Made by a program: the position numbers and the translations under genes
Assembly: GCA_963832245.1 (NCBI GenBank)
Contig: CAWHTG010000004.1
Coordinates: forward strand, 2,982,001-3,046,000
Source: JABDBE01 sp963832245
Lineage (GTDB): Bacteria > Acidobacteriota > Terriglobia > Terriglobales > Acidobacteriaceae
Direction of reading: 5' to 3'
Length of the DNA stretch: 64,000 bases
In this document: piece by piece, positions 35,351-44,909 of the stretch
Numbering within the stretch: the first letter of the stretch is position 1
How the letters are laid out: each line of letters opens with the position of its first letter
The notes under the pieces: model-generated
What the model was told of the DNA's origin: nothing
Database searches by the model: none
What the model saw: only the letters and a program-made list of their open reading frames with translations

Positions 35351-36373
35351 ATGAAAGCCATTCGCCTTCACGAATTCGGTGGTCCGGAGGTTCTCCGCTA
35401 CGAAGATGTCCCCGACCCGCAGCCGCGCAAGGACGAGGTTCTGATCCGGGTTAAAGCTTGCGCGCTGAACCATCTCGACATTTGGGTGCGCAAGGGGTTG
35501 CCCGGCGTGAACCTACCCCACATCTTGGGGAGCGACATCGCGGGCGAAATTGTCGAAGTCGGTGAGTACATCACGGGTTTCAAAACAGGGCAGCGAGTCC
35601 TTTTGGCGCCGATGCATTTCTGCAATCACTGTGCAAAGTGCGTTGCCGGGCTTCAGAATCAGTGCCGAGAGTTCACCGTGCTAGGCAACGGCGTAGACGG
35701 CGGCTACTGCGAATTGATTGCGGTGCCCGCGGTGAATGTGATTCCGATTCCCGACAGTTTGGATTTTGATCAGGCCGCGAGCGTTCCTTTGGTATTCCTG
35801 ACTGCCTGGCACATGCTAGTTGGCCGCGCGGGCATTCGTCTGGGTCAGACGGTGCTGGTTCTGGGTGCTGGCTCCGGCGTGGGTATTGCAGCCATTCAGA
35901 TTGCCAAGCTGTTCCATGCTCGCGTGATCACAACTGCGGGAGACGAAAAAAAGCTGGAAAAGGGACGCGCGTTGGGCGCGGATTACTGTATCAATCACTA
36001 CCAGCAGAAGATTTCGCAAGAAGTGCGGAAGATCACCGACAAAGAAGGCGTGGACATTGTGGTCGAGCACGTCGGTACTGCTACGTGGGATGAAAGTATG
36101 AAGTCGCTCAAGCCCGGGGGAACAATTGTCACATGCGGTGCGACCACTGGCTTCAATGCAGCGTTTGATCTACGCTTCCTCTTTTCACGCCAGCTCAATT
36201 TCCTCGGCTCTTACATGGGCACGATGGGTGAGCTGCACAATGTCCTGAGCCAGGTGTTTGCTGGACGTCTGAAACCGGTCGTGGACCGCGCGTTCCCCCT
36301 GAAAGATGCTCGCGCGGCCCACGAATACATGGAAGCCAGCCAAATGTTCGGCAAGGTCGTCCTGATTCCCTGA
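35351..36373 (+). CDS. zinc-type medium-chain alcohol dehydrogenase/quinone oxidoreductase
   Basis: The 340-residue MDR-superfamily protein has the GroES-like N-terminal half (GSDIAGEIVEVGEYI), the structural zinc cluster (CNHCAKC...C) and the nucleotide-binding loop GAGSGVGIAAIQIAK. The catalytic-zinc ligands are not the usual set: the position after NHLD keeps a histidine/aspartate pair. It most likely reduces or oxidises an alcohol or enone using NAD(P)H. It is monocistronic, with a GGAGA site before the ATG. Confidence 0.9.
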   Translation: MKAIRLHEFGGPEVLRYEDVPDPQPRKDEVLIRVKACALNHLDIWVRKGLPGVNLPHILGSDIAGEIVEVGEYITGFKTGQRVLLAPMHFCNHCAKCVAGLQNQCREFTVLGNGVDGGYCELIAVPAVNVIPIPDSLDFDQAASVPLVFLTAWHMLVGRAGIRLGQTVLVLGAGSGVGIAAIQIAKLFHARVITTAGDEKKLEKGRALGADYCINHYQQKISQEVRKITDKEGVDIVVEHVGTATWDESMKSLKPGGTIVTCGATTGFNAAFDLRFLFSRQLNFLGSYMGTMGELHNVLSQVFAGRLKPVVDRAFPLKDARAAHEYMEASQMFGKVVLIP

Positions 36374-36379
36374 CCGATA

Positions 36380-37735
36380 TTATTTCTTCTTGCCTCTTGC
36401 GGCACGCTGCGGCTTGCGACCGCCTTTGCCCTTCGGTGGTCCTTTCTTTGGTGGAGGCAACGGGGTGGAAGCGGCTCCGCTTGGATCGGACGTAATTGTG
36501 CTCGTATTAAGATCCACAGTCACCGAATCTCGCTGCATCACTTGTTTCTGGACAGCGGTTTTGAACGTGATCGTCAAAGTTTTTGCGTCGGTGGTGATCG
36601 TCAGATAGCCAAATTCGACGATAGGGTTGACCACCAGCGTATAGTTCCCCACTTTAACCGGCGCGTTAGGCAAGCCACCGAGCGGAGGCGTTGCCGCATA
36701 ACCGCCCGAGCCCGCGACAACGTATGGGGTTTCCTTTCCTTGGATCGTGCGGGTGAATCTCTGATAGAGGTGGGCGTGACCGGAAAGAACGGCGTCCGGC
36801 CAGAGCCCAGCGGCTTTGCAGCAAGCGTCAATGTCGGCCAGCTCGCCGCTCGATCCGCCATGTCTGGCATCGGCGGACAGCGGGGGGTGGTGGACCGCAA
36901 GCAGGACAGCCCGCTTGCCGGCTTCGCGATCCGGCTTCAACCGCGTCAGCTCGTTCTGTAAAAAAGTCAGTTGATCGTCCACCAGCGGAAAATGGCCCTT
37001 TTGCGAGGAGATGACCCCGGCTCCGCTATCCAGCACATTGCTGTAAAGCCCGATGATCGAAACAAACGGGGCGTCGAGCGTGAAGTAAACCCCGGGCTGG
37101 GTCATGACGCTGCGCACCAGCCCGCCGGAGTCGGGTGAAGGACCGGCTTCGGCAGCGCAGAAATTCGTCAGGAAAGCGGCCAGCGTTGGCACCTGCGGGG
37201 CTGTGGATGACGCCCCGAAAACCATGCCGTCGTGATTCCCGGGGATCGAGAAAATTGGGCGGTCATACTCGCGAAACGGCTCATAAAATTGGTCGTAATA
37301 ATATTGCCCTTCGCCGAAGTTATAGATGACGTCGCCGAGGTTGAAAAAGAACGCCGGGCCGTCCAAACCTTGCGACTGCACATCCGCCGCCATCGCGTCG
37401 GCAACTCCGGCTTCATGCTGAATCGCAGTGGCTGCGGTCTGCGACCGGCTTACCTTGGCCGCCCCCGTATCGCCGACAGCATGGAACGTAATTTTGCCGG
37501 CCTGATCAATCGCATCGGCGATGTCTGAAGGAATGTAATCCGCCAGATTAATGTTCGGCGCCGCGTTCTGCCGCGTTGGCGGAATGGGCTGAACCTGATT
37601 CTTGTGCAGCAAGTAATACTGGGAGTTGTAGTAAGCCGCACTGTTGTTGTCTTGGCGGAAAGAGGTTTCATCAGGGCTGGGCTTTGGGTCTGCGTAGAGC
37701 CGTCCGTCGGGTCCCGTCATTCTCTGCACTGGCAT
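36380..37735 (-). CDS. metallophosphoesterase with basic C-terminal tail
   Basis: The 451-residue protein holds the calcineurin-like set: GDTG near residue 90, FNLGDVIYN, PGNHD, AVHHPP and SGHAHLYQR. A purple-acid-phosphatase-like substrate is possible. The last 30 residues are Pro/Lys/Arg-rich (PPPKKGPPKGKGGRKPQR), so the tail may bind nucleic acid or the envelope. There is no signal peptide in this start frame. A clear GGAGG site lies upstream of the ATG. Confidence 0.88.
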   Translation of the reverse strand: MPVQRMTGPDGRLYADPKPSPDETSFRQDNNSAAYYNSQYYLLHKNQVQPIPPTRQNAAPNINLADYIPSDIADAIDQAGKITFHAVGDTGAAKVSRSQTAATAIQHEAGVADAMAADVQSQGLDGPAFFFNLGDVIYNFGEGQYYYDQFYEPFREYDRPIFSIPGNHDGMVFGASSTAPQVPTLAAFLTNFCAAEAGPSPDSGGLVRSVMTQPGVYFTLDAPFVSIIGLYSNVLDSGAGVISSQKGHFPLVDDQLTFLQNELTRLKPDREAGKRAVLLAVHHPPLSADARHGGSSGELADIDACCKAAGLWPDAVLSGHAHLYQRFTRTIQGKETPYVVAGSGGYAATPPLGGLPNAPVKVGNYTLVVNPIVEFGYLTITTDAKTLTITFKTAVQKQVMQRDSVTVDLNTSTITSDPSGAASTPLPPPKKGPPKGKGGRKPQRAARGKKK

Positions 37736-37910
37736 TGCGTACCTCCTGGGAAGGTTTGGTTTAGTGTTTGATGGTCGTATCCTCAGACGGATAGTGATCG
37801 TCGCCGGATGAGTGTTTCAGGACTTGTCTTGGGGCCCCGACAGCTAGAAGAGAAACGGGTTCAAGCTTAGTTCAAAGTTTTTCGATGTCAAGCGATTTTG
37901 TGCGATGCGG

Positions 37911-38024
37911 TCACGTAGGGGCGGACGCCCTCGTCCGCCTGGCGGCGCGAAGCGCCGCAGTCCCGCGACGGTCTCGGGCTCGCCTTACTCGTTCCCCGGA
38001 CGAGGCGTCCGGGGCTACGTGATT
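37911..38024. repeat. palindromic repeat, family A (long inverted pair)
   Basis: A left arm CACGTAGGGGCGGACGCCCT and a right arm reading GACGAGGCGTCCGGGGCTAC then GTGA enclose a spacer with GGCGGCGCGAAGCGCCGC. It is the largest family A copy and lies in the gap just before nuoB. Confidence 0.75.
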
Positions 38025-38083
38025 GTTGCGGGGTCGGAGTCTGAAATTTGGACGGACGTTGGCTTGGCACGTAAAATGTAATC

Positions 38084-38647
38084 ATGAGCAGTGATCTCAA
38101 CTTCGGCCCCTACGTCACGGTGGAGAATGGCAAGCGCGTAGTCAAAGATCTTACTTACGGGAATCCCACGCCCGAAGGGGTCGTGCTGACCACGATGGAC
38201 AACGCGGTCAACTGGATGCGTAAGAATTCCATTTGGCCGATGACGTTCGGCTTGGCCTGCTGCGCGATTGAAATGATGTCTATGGGCGCCTCGCGCTTCG
38301 ACATTGCGCGCTTTGGCGCTGAAGTGTTTCGCCCGTCTCCACGGCAATCCGACCTCATCATCATTGCCGGCCGTGTTGCCAACAAGATGGCTCCAGTGAT
38401 CCGCCAGCTCTGGGAGCAGATGCCCGAGCCTAAATGGGTGATCTCGATGGGAGCATGCGCAACCTCCGGCGGAGTATTCAACAACTACGCGCTGGTGCAA
38501 AGTGTGAATCAGGTTATTCCCGTCGACGTGTACGTTCCCGGGTGCCCCCCACGGCCAGAGCAGTTGATTTATGCCATCACCTTGCTGCAGGACAAGATTC
38601 AGAAAGAGCGGGGCACAATCAAACGTGCACTGAATATCGCCGAGTAA
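38084..38647 (+). CDS. nuoB: NADH-quinone oxidoreductase subunit B (orphan copy)
   Basis: NuoB carries the N2 [4Fe-4S] cluster of respiratory complex I. The 187-residue protein has the family signature: TFGLACCAIEMM with paired cysteines, SMGACATSGG, and YVPGCPPRPEQLI, giving the four cluster ligands. No other nuo gene lies nearby; the gene stands alone between a metallophosphoesterase and a secreted protein. It may be a second copy or part of a dispersed complex I. The following 179 bp are non-coding. Confidence 0.95.
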   Translation: MSSDLNFGPYVTVENGKRVVKDLTYGNPTPEGVVLTTMDNAVNWMRKNSIWPMTFGLACCAIEMMSMGASRFDIARFGAEVFRPSPRQSDLIIIAGRVANKMAPVIRQLWEQMPEPKWVISMGACATSGGVFNNYALVQSVNQVIPVDVYVPGCPPRPEQLIYAITLLQDKIQKERGTIKRALNIAE

Positions 38648-38826
38648 CACGTGGGGACAGCCGCCCTCGGCATGTTTTGCCGCTGCAAGTGGCCAGGGAT
38701 GGCGTGCGGTTGTCAGTGGAGGCGTAACGGGAGGCCCCGCCGATGGATCTGAACTTCGCATGAAAAGTCTCGAGCCAACCCCGCCAGACAGCGCTATAAT
38801 CAGCTGGTTGGTGCTTTGGGTGTCCC

Positions 38827-39834
38827 GTGAAGCCTCCCTGTGTCCCGGCTCTCGTTTTGTTGCTGTGCAGTTGCCTAACTGCGGGTGCTTCTGATCAGAA
38901 ATCTTCCGATACGGCTTCTTCACTCCCTCATCTCTCCAAGCAGACTCGAATGGATTTGATTCGTGGGTTCAACTCCGAACTGGTGTACATTCGCGCACCC
39001 TTCCCAATGGGGAAGACAGGTTTGACGGTAAAGGACGGCGCGGTCTCCCCGAAGGGCGAGGACTTGCAGCGGCTATTGGCCATCTGGGGTCCCGCAGTGA
39101 AGCCCGGTGACGAAGCGCGCATTACGAATATCGTCATCAAGACTGACCGAGTCCATTTCGAAATCAACGGCGGGCCAATCAAGAAGCAGAAATGGTATCA
39201 GCACATCGAAATTGGTGGAACGACGGGCACCGCCCCAATCGCTCCCAACGACCAGAATGCGAATCCGCGAGGTACGTACGTCGATTTGGTGTTCGATCAC
39301 TACGTCCCCGACCTGACTCCACAAAAGTTCAAGGACCTGCTCCGTCCGGTCCTTGACTTCGACGCCAAGTCGGCGATGGAGGCTTATCTTGATACCGTTC
39401 CGCCCAAAGTAAAAGTAGCCATCCAGAATCATCAGGTGCTGGTGGGAATGAACCGCGAGATGCTGATCTATGCAAAGGGTCGCCCACCCAAAAAGATTCG
39501 CGAGAAAGATGGAGAAGTTGAGTACGAAGAGTGGATCTACGGGGAGCCGCCTCGGGACGTGGATTTCGTGCGTATGGTCGGCGATGAAGTGGTTCGCGTG
39601 GAAACTATGAAAGTTGACGGCACCAAGACTCTTCGCACCGAAAAAGAAGTCAATCTCGAACCGCAACCGAGTGTTGCCAAAGCTTCGGATCAGCCAAGGC
39701 CGGCGAATGCGCCCACTCTTCGGCGTCCGGGGGAAGCGCCAACGGAACAGCCTACACCGACCGGTGGCAAGGTGCCGGTGATCCAGCCTCCACCCCCCGT
39801 CTCTGCCCCCGGTCCATCCGGCGGGCCGAACTAG
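38827..39834 (+). CDS. secreted protein of unknown function with SmpA-like segment
   Basis: The 335-residue protein starts at a GTG and has a signal peptide with LLLCSCLTAG, so a lipid-modified cysteine is possible. The mature protein is charged; around residues 215-260 the phrase VGMNREMLIYAKGRPPKKIR followed by EEWIYGEPPRDVDF resembles a BamE/SmpA-like outer-membrane lipoprotein segment. A long Pro-rich tail ends the protein. I do not name a function. Confidence 0.75.
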   Translation: MKPPCVPALVLLLCSCLTAGASDQKSSDTASSLPHLSKQTRMDLIRGFNSELVYIRAPFPMGKTGLTVKDGAVSPKGEDLQRLLAIWGPAVKPGDEARITNIVIKTDRVHFEINGGPIKKQKWYQHIEIGGTTGTAPIAPNDQNANPRGTYVDLVFDHYVPDLTPQKFKDLLRPVLDFDAKSAMEAYLDTVPPKVKVAIQNHQVLVGMNREMLIYAKGRPPKKIREKDGEVEYEEWIYGEPPRDVDFVRMVGDEVVRVETMKVDGTKTLRTEKEVNLEPQPSVAKASDQPRPANAPTLRRPGEAPTEQPTPTGGKVPVIQPPPPVSAPGPSGGPN

Positions 39835-39840
39835 ATTCCT

Positions 39841-41169
39841 TTAGTTGATTGCCATTTCTTTCTGCATTTCCTCTAAGGTGAACCCTTTGGTTTCGGGATA
39901 CACAAACAGAACCACGAAGAATTGCAGCACCATCATGACGGAAAAGAAGACGAACGGGTACGCGCCGGAGCGGGCAGCCATAAGAGGAAATATTCCCGAG
40001 ATCAACGCATTCATAAACCAGTGCGAAAAGCTGCCCAGGCTTTGTCCTTTTGCCCGAACCGTGTTGGGAAACACTTCCGAGAGATAAACCCAGATCACCG
40101 CGCCTTGTGAAAATGCGAAGAAAGCGATGTACCCCACCAACAACCACACCAGAAGATTCTCGTGAGTGTGTGAGAAAAAGATTGCCGAAACTCCAGCCAG
40201 ACAGGCTGCAGTTCCGATCGAACCAACCAGCAGGAGTGTCTTGCGGCCGATGCGATCGATCACCGACATTGCGATCATCGTGAACGCGAGATTGGTGGCT
40301 CCGATGGCGACAGCCTGAAGATTGCCGGAGATTCGACTGAATCCGGCATGCGCAAAAATGTCGTTCAGATAATACAGAATGGCGTTGATACCTGACAGTT
40401 GATTGAACATGCCAATGCTGACCGCCAGAAAAATCGGAAACGCATACCTCCGAGAAAACAATTTCTCCGCTGCCTGCTTCTGTTCGACATCGATGGATTC
40501 GACGATCTCCTGCAGGTCGCGTTCATAGTTCTCGTCTCCGGTCATTTGTAGGACTGTTCTTGCCTCGGCTACGCGTCCCTTCTTGACCAGCCATCGTGGA
40601 CTTCGCGGGATCGTAAACAGCATGACAAAAAATAAGGCTGCGGGAAATGCGGCCACCCCCAGGTCCCATCGCCACTCCGCGGCGCCCGGGTGCGCCAGCG
40701 CAATCAGGTAATTTGAAAAGTATGCGAGCAGAATGCCGAAGACTACGTTGAACTGAAACAACCCTACTAACCGTCCTCGCCATTTCGCGGGAGCAACCTC
40801 GGCAATGTACATTGGAGCCAACACGGACGAGCCGCCAATTCCCAGCCCGCCGATAAACCGAAACAGCACCAGAGATGACCAGTTCCAAGCCAGAGCGCAG
40901 CCCAATGCAGATACCAAATAGAAGAGCGCCATGATTCGCAAGCTGTCGCGCCGCCCATAGCGTTCCCCTGGGAACCCGGCGAGCATCGCCCCCACAACCG
41001 TTCCCCAGATGGCAATGGACACCGTGATTCCCAGGCTCTTCGAGGACAGGTCGAAGACTTGCGAGAGTTGGCCTGTGGTACCAGAAATGACGGCAGTATC
41101 GAATCCGAATAGCAGGCCGCCCAAAGCAGCCACCACCGTGCTTTTTAATAATACCGGGTTCAACTTCAT
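39841..41169 (-). CDS. MFS sugar transporter (sugar porter family)
   Basis: From MKLNPVLLK (41169) the protein has 442 residues and 12 membrane segments. Sugar porter family motifs are present: GFDTAVISGT in helix 1, RGRLVGLFQF, PRSPRWLVKKGR after helix 6, and PETKGFTLEEM at the C terminus. It should import a hexose by proton symport. It overlaps the PfkB kinase stop by 4 bp, so import and phosphorylation are coupled. Confidence 0.92.
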   Translation of the reverse strand: MKLNPVLLKSTVVAALGGLLFGFDTAVISGTTGQLSQVFDLSSKSLGITVSIAIWGTVVGAMLAGFPGERYGRRDSLRIMALFYLVSALGCALAWNWSSLVLFRFIGGLGIGGSSVLAPMYIAEVAPAKWRGRLVGLFQFNVVFGILLAYFSNYLIALAHPGAAEWRWDLGVAAFPAALFFVMLFTIPRSPRWLVKKGRVAEARTVLQMTGDENYERDLQEIVESIDVEQKQAAEKLFSRRYAFPIFLAVSIGMFNQLSGINAILYYLNDIFAHAGFSRISGNLQAVAIGATNLAFTMIAMSVIDRIGRKTLLLVGSIGTAACLAGVSAIFFSHTHENLLVWLLVGYIAFFAFSQGAVIWVYLSEVFPNTVRAKGQSLGSFSHWFMNALISGIFPLMAARSGAYPFVFFSVMMVLQFFVVLFVYPETKGFTLEEMQKEMAIN

Positions 41170-42077
41170 GCCGTCTCCAGCCGTCCGATTTTTGTTTCCA
41201 AAGCATTGGCTTCGGCAATCGTCCAATCGGGGATTGCTCCCCGGCGGCTGGCGACCAGTGCGCCCACGCGATTCGCGAAGTCAGCTATACGAGGGGTGGG
41301 CCATCCATTGGCGATACCGTGAAGAAAGACGGCGGCGAAAGCATCACCCGAACCCACCGTATCCACAACCTGAACGGGATAGCCGGGGGCTTCAACATAT
41401 TGTCCGTCCATAAAAACCGAGCACCCCAGGGAGCCGCGGGTTACGCACACGCCCGCCCATTTGTACAGGGCGGTGTAATTCCGGCAGAACTCTTCCAACG
41501 AACCATGACGCGAGCCGAGCATGAGTGCAATCGCTTCCACTTCTTCATGATTCAGCTTCACGATAGTTGCTTGCGGCATGAGTTGTTGGATCAAGCCCGG
41601 AGTGTAACCATCCGACCGCAGATTCACATCGTAAAAGCGGCGGGCTCCGGACGCCCGATCGAGAAGATCTTGCGTCAACTTTCGCGCTTGGGGATAAATT
41701 TGGTGCAGCGTTCCGAAGTAAATCCAATCCACCGGCCGGGAAAACAATCGGTCATATTGTGACGGCGCCAGCTGCGGGAAATCGTAGGCCGCAGGCCGGT
41801 GGAGAACGAATTTCGGTTGTCCGTCGCTGGCGAGCGCGACTGAAGCAGTGCCAGTCGGATGATCTTTGTCTATAGCGAGATAAGCACTCGTCAGGCCAAG
41901 CCGGGACATGCTATCGATGACCTTCCGGCCTAACTCGTCTGCGCCGACCGCGCTGATGAATGAGACCGTGTGCCCCAACCGGCTGAGGTGCGCTGAAAAG
42001 TTAAACGCCGCGCCGCCTAAGTGTTCTTCTTGTCCGACGATGTCCCAAAGAACCTCACCGATGCTGATGACGTTCAC
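41166..42077 (-). CDS. PfkB-family carbohydrate kinase (fructokinase-like)
   Basis: I start at the GTG at 42077 (preceded by GAGGA) because the family begins VISIGEVLWD. The protein has 303 residues, the PfkB signature 2 (DTVGSGDAFAAVFLHG) and LGGAAFNFSAHLSRLG near the N terminus. It is most like fructokinases or other sugar kinases acting on the substrate of the downstream porter. The -10-like GTATAC site shared with the ROK gene lies about 55 bp upstream. Confidence 0.9.
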   Translation of the reverse strand: MNVISIGEVLWDIVGQEEHLGGAAFNFSAHLSRLGHTVSFISAVGADELGRKVIDSMSRLGLTSAYLAIDKDHPTGTASVALASDGQPKFVLHRPAAYDFPQLAPSQYDRLFSRPVDWIYFGTLHQIYPQARKLTQDLLDRASGARRFYDVNLRSDGYTPGLIQQLMPQATIVKLNHEEVEAIALMLGSRHGSLEEFCRNYTALYKWAGVCVTRGSLGCSVFMDGQYVEAPGYPVQVVDTVGSGDAFAAVFLHGIANGWPTPRIADFANRVGALVASRRGAIPDWTIAEANALETKIGRLETA

Positions 42078-42129
42078 GTGTAATCCTCGGAGTCCGACGT
42101 CTGGCGTGCCCGCGGCAATTGAGATTCTG

Positions 42130-42142
42130 GCACAGTATACGC
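42130..42142 (-). promoter_or_regulatory. 13-bp element shared with the ROK kinase promoter region
   Basis: GCACAGTATACGC recurs exactly at 46009-46021. On the minus strand it reads GCGTATACTGTGC, containing a TATACT -10-like hexamer, upstream of the PfkB and ROK kinase genes respectively. Confidence 0.45.
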
Positions 42143-42174
42143 TCCTGTTCGACACTGAAGACGTGAGCGGAAGC

Positions 42175-44820
42175 TCACTTTGCCGCGTAAGCCTCCGTCA
42201 GGGACATGACTTTCAGCGCACTTTTAAGTTGATCGATTGTGGCCGCGGACCTGAGAGTAACGGTGGCGGACTCTCCCGGCAACAGATCAAAGTAATTATC
42301 CGCGGTTTCGACATCGAGATCTCCGAAGGAAATATATACGCCGCGAGCCAGCTGCGCAGACCGCAACGTCAATGTGTAATCTCCACTGGTCTGATCGAGA
42401 GTGGTCTCGATCTTTGGCATGACCGGCAGGTCCAAATTGTGCGTGACGTCGAAAAATATAAGGTTTCGGGATACTTGTTTTCCAGCGATCGCCAAATCGA
42501 AAACCAGAAAGCTGCGATGCGGATCTGCTTTCCCGGTGAGATCTGCTTTATCGAAACTGAAATAAATCGCGCTGGATTGAGCGGGAACTTGAATATCCTT
42601 GCTTTGATCGAGCAGCACTTTGCCAGAAAAATCCAGAAGCCGCGCGCGAATCGTTCCAGAAAGTGCCTGCAGCTTGTCGGATACGACGTACACATCCACC
42701 TTGTCATCGTGCAAAAACGGCGAGATCAGCGCATCGTCGTAGAAGCGCCGGGCATAGTAGTGAAGCGCTTTCCAACGTCCGTAGTAATCAATGCTCGCCC
42801 ACGAAGCTACCGGCCAGCAATCATTCAACTGCCAATAAAGCCCACCCATGGTGCGAGGCCGCTGCCGGCGCAAATGCTCGGCGCCGATCTTGATGATCTC
42901 CGCCTGCTGCACCTGGCTCAGATACACGAACGACTCAAAATCCTTGGGCTGATTATATTCGCGCAGCATGTAAGTCAAAATGCGCTCGTTGCCGCCCTTG
43001 TTTTTCTGGTGAGCCTGCATCACGGTCGAACGAATGTCGAAGTCCTCAGGCTTGGCAAAAGCCCGGATGGTTCGCATTTCAGGAAAAGATTGAAACCCAT
43101 ATTCCGTCATGAAGCGCGGAAATTGTTTGGTGTAGTCTTCCGCGGGGGCCTGGGCGTGCCACACCTGCCAGTAATGCATATCCCCGTTTTGCTGGTTGTC
43201 GGGAATTTCCTCGAAGTTGGCGCTGGGAGAGCTTGGCCAGTAGGGCACAGGGTCGGTATATTGGGTAACCGCGGTCTTGAGAACGTCGGCAAACATAATC
43301 ACATAATCCTGCCAGACACGATCGCGGGCTTCGGCTGAAATGGATTCCTTGAACTCCTGGCGGTCGCCCCAGTGGTACCAGCCAGTTTCAACCTCGTTAT
43401 TTCCGCACCAGATCACGATGCTGGGATGATCGCGCAGCCGCTTGATCTGCTCGATCGCTTCTTCGCGGACGTTTTCTTGAAAGGGAACGTCTCCGGGAAT
43501 CAGATCACCGCCGAACGCGAATTCCTGCCAGACCATAATGCCAAGTTCGTCGCAGATATCGTAAAAATCATCGGACTCGTAGTAGCCGCCGCCCCATTCG
43601 CGGACCATGTTCATGTGCGCGTCACGGGCGTCTTGAAGAATTTTGCGATGTATCTCGGGAGTTACGCGGTTGGGGAAGCTGTCGAAGGGAATGACATCGG
43701 CGCCTTTGGAGTACACTTCGATGCCATTTACGACAAATTCGAAACTCTTGCCCCATTGATCCGGAACGCGGCGGAGTTCAACTGAACGCAATCCGGTTTT
43801 TATCTCTACTCGCCCCGCGACTTCCTTACCAGTTCGGATCACTGCAGTAAACCGATAGCGGTTCTGCGCTCCGTATCCAACCGGATACCACAACTTCGGC
43901 GCGGCAATACGAACTGGAAATGAAACGTGATTCACACCGGTATCGAGTTGCAGCGTCTGGGTTCCATCGCCCTTCTGTGATCCGGACATTTCATCGTGAG
44001 CCAAAGTAAGCGTAGCCGTCGTGGGCTTGCCGGATTCAATCTCCAGCTCGGCTGTGAGGCCGGCCGCATCGACGGTGACCTTTTGTTGGTGAATATGGAA
44101 ATTGTCGATGCGCAGTGCGTCCCAAGTCTCAAGACGCACCGGTTGCCAGATGCCTTCAGTCATGAAACGGGGCCCCCAATCCCAACCGTATTGATACGGT
44201 GCTTTGCGCGTGTATGGCGCAGTCGCGATGTTCTCCTCATTGCCAAAATTATGAGTCGAGATAGAGGGCAAAACGTAAGGCAGCGACTTGACGTAGGGAA
44301 GCATTTTCGTGATGGCGGAATGGAAAACGACGCGAAGAGTATTCTGGCCGGGCTTCAACGTCGATTTTGCGGGGATTCGCCAGCGGCGAAACATATTGTC
44401 GGCATGGAGAAGCGATTGATCATTGAGATAAACGTCAGCAAACGTGTCAAGGCCATCGAATACCAAATCGATATGGTCGTGGCCCAACGCCGTAGAGTCG
44501 ACCTGAAAAGTAGTCTGGTACTCCCAATCGGTCAGACCGATCCATTGCAGACGGAATTCGTTATCTCGATCGAACGGATCAGGGATGAGCCCGTTGCGTA
44601 GCAAGTCGGTATGCACTACTCCCGGAACCTGCGCGGCATGCCACTGCTGGATGTCAGGTTTATCTGGGTTTCCGACGGCGCGAAACTGCCAATCAGAGTT
44701 CAAGTTTCGGGAAGAAGGCTCAGACGCGGAGAGCGGCAAAGCGACCAACGAAAAAAAGAACAGCAGGGAGAATACAGCACCAACGAAATAACGAAAGCAG
44801 CGCGGCCGAATCAATCTCAT
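42175..44820 (-). CDS. glycoside hydrolase family 2 beta-mannosidase
   Basis: The 881-residue protein has a signal peptide (hydrophobic residues 12-32), a galactose-binding-like N-terminal domain, an immunoglobulin-like middle and a TIM barrel. Family marks are YGWDWGPRFMTEGIW (beta-mannosidase type), the acid/base glutamate in WCGNNEVETG and the nucleophile glutamate in FMTEYGFQSFPE. It releases mannose from the non-reducing ends of beta-mannosides, probably in the periplasm. It ends about 100 bp before the PfkB start, so the genes form one catabolic unit. Confidence 0.93.
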   Translation of the reverse strand: MRLIRPRCFRYFVGAVFSLLFFFSLVALPLSASEPSSRNLNSDWQFRAVGNPDKPDIQQWHAAQVPGVVHTDLLRNGLIPDPFDRDNEFRLQWIGLTDWEYQTTFQVDSTALGHDHIDLVFDGLDTFADVYLNDQSLLHADNMFRRWRIPAKSTLKPGQNTLRVVFHSAITKMLPYVKSLPYVLPSISTHNFGNEENIATAPYTRKAPYQYGWDWGPRFMTEGIWQPVRLETWDALRIDNFHIHQQKVTVDAAGLTAELEIESGKPTTATLTLAHDEMSGSQKGDGTQTLQLDTGVNHVSFPVRIAAPKLWYPVGYGAQNRYRFTAVIRTGKEVAGRVEIKTGLRSVELRRVPDQWGKSFEFVVNGIEVYSKGADVIPFDSFPNRVTPEIHRKILQDARDAHMNMVREWGGGYYESDDFYDICDELGIMVWQEFAFGGDLIPGDVPFQENVREEAIEQIKRLRDHPSIVIWCGNNEVETGWYHWGDRQEFKESISAEARDRVWQDYVIMFADVLKTAVTQYTDPVPYWPSSPSANFEEIPDNQQNGDMHYWQVWHAQAPAEDYTKQFPRFMTEYGFQSFPEMRTIRAFAKPEDFDIRSTVMQAHQKNKGGNERILTYMLREYNQPKDFESFVYLSQVQQAEIIKIGAEHLRRQRPRTMGGLYWQLNDCWPVASWASIDYYGRWKALHYYARRFYDDALISPFLHDDKVDVYVVSDKLQALSGTIRARLLDFSGKVLLDQSKDIQVPAQSSAIYFSFDKADLTGKADPHRSFLVFDLAIAGKQVSRNLIFFDVTHNLDLPVMPKIETTLDQTSGDYTLTLRSAQLARGVYISFGDLDVETADNYFDLLPGESATVTLRSAATIDQLKSALKVMSLTEAYAAK

Positions 44821-44909
44821 ATGAGGGCTCCTGTTAAGTCGTCAAAAACAGTTGTTCACACGCATCACTACAATTTTGTTGCTGAACAAAACGCGCCGTA
44901 CCCGCCTGA

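Noticed and set aside
35077..35361. 94-residue minus-strand frame before the dehydrogenase gene
   Set aside because: No ribosome-binding site, no recognisable domain, and it overlaps the dehydrogenase start.
41908..43338. 476-residue open frame opposite the GH2 and PfkB genes
   Set aside because: It covers the antisense of two well-matched genes, has no family-like sequence and contains long repeats of codon shadow residues.
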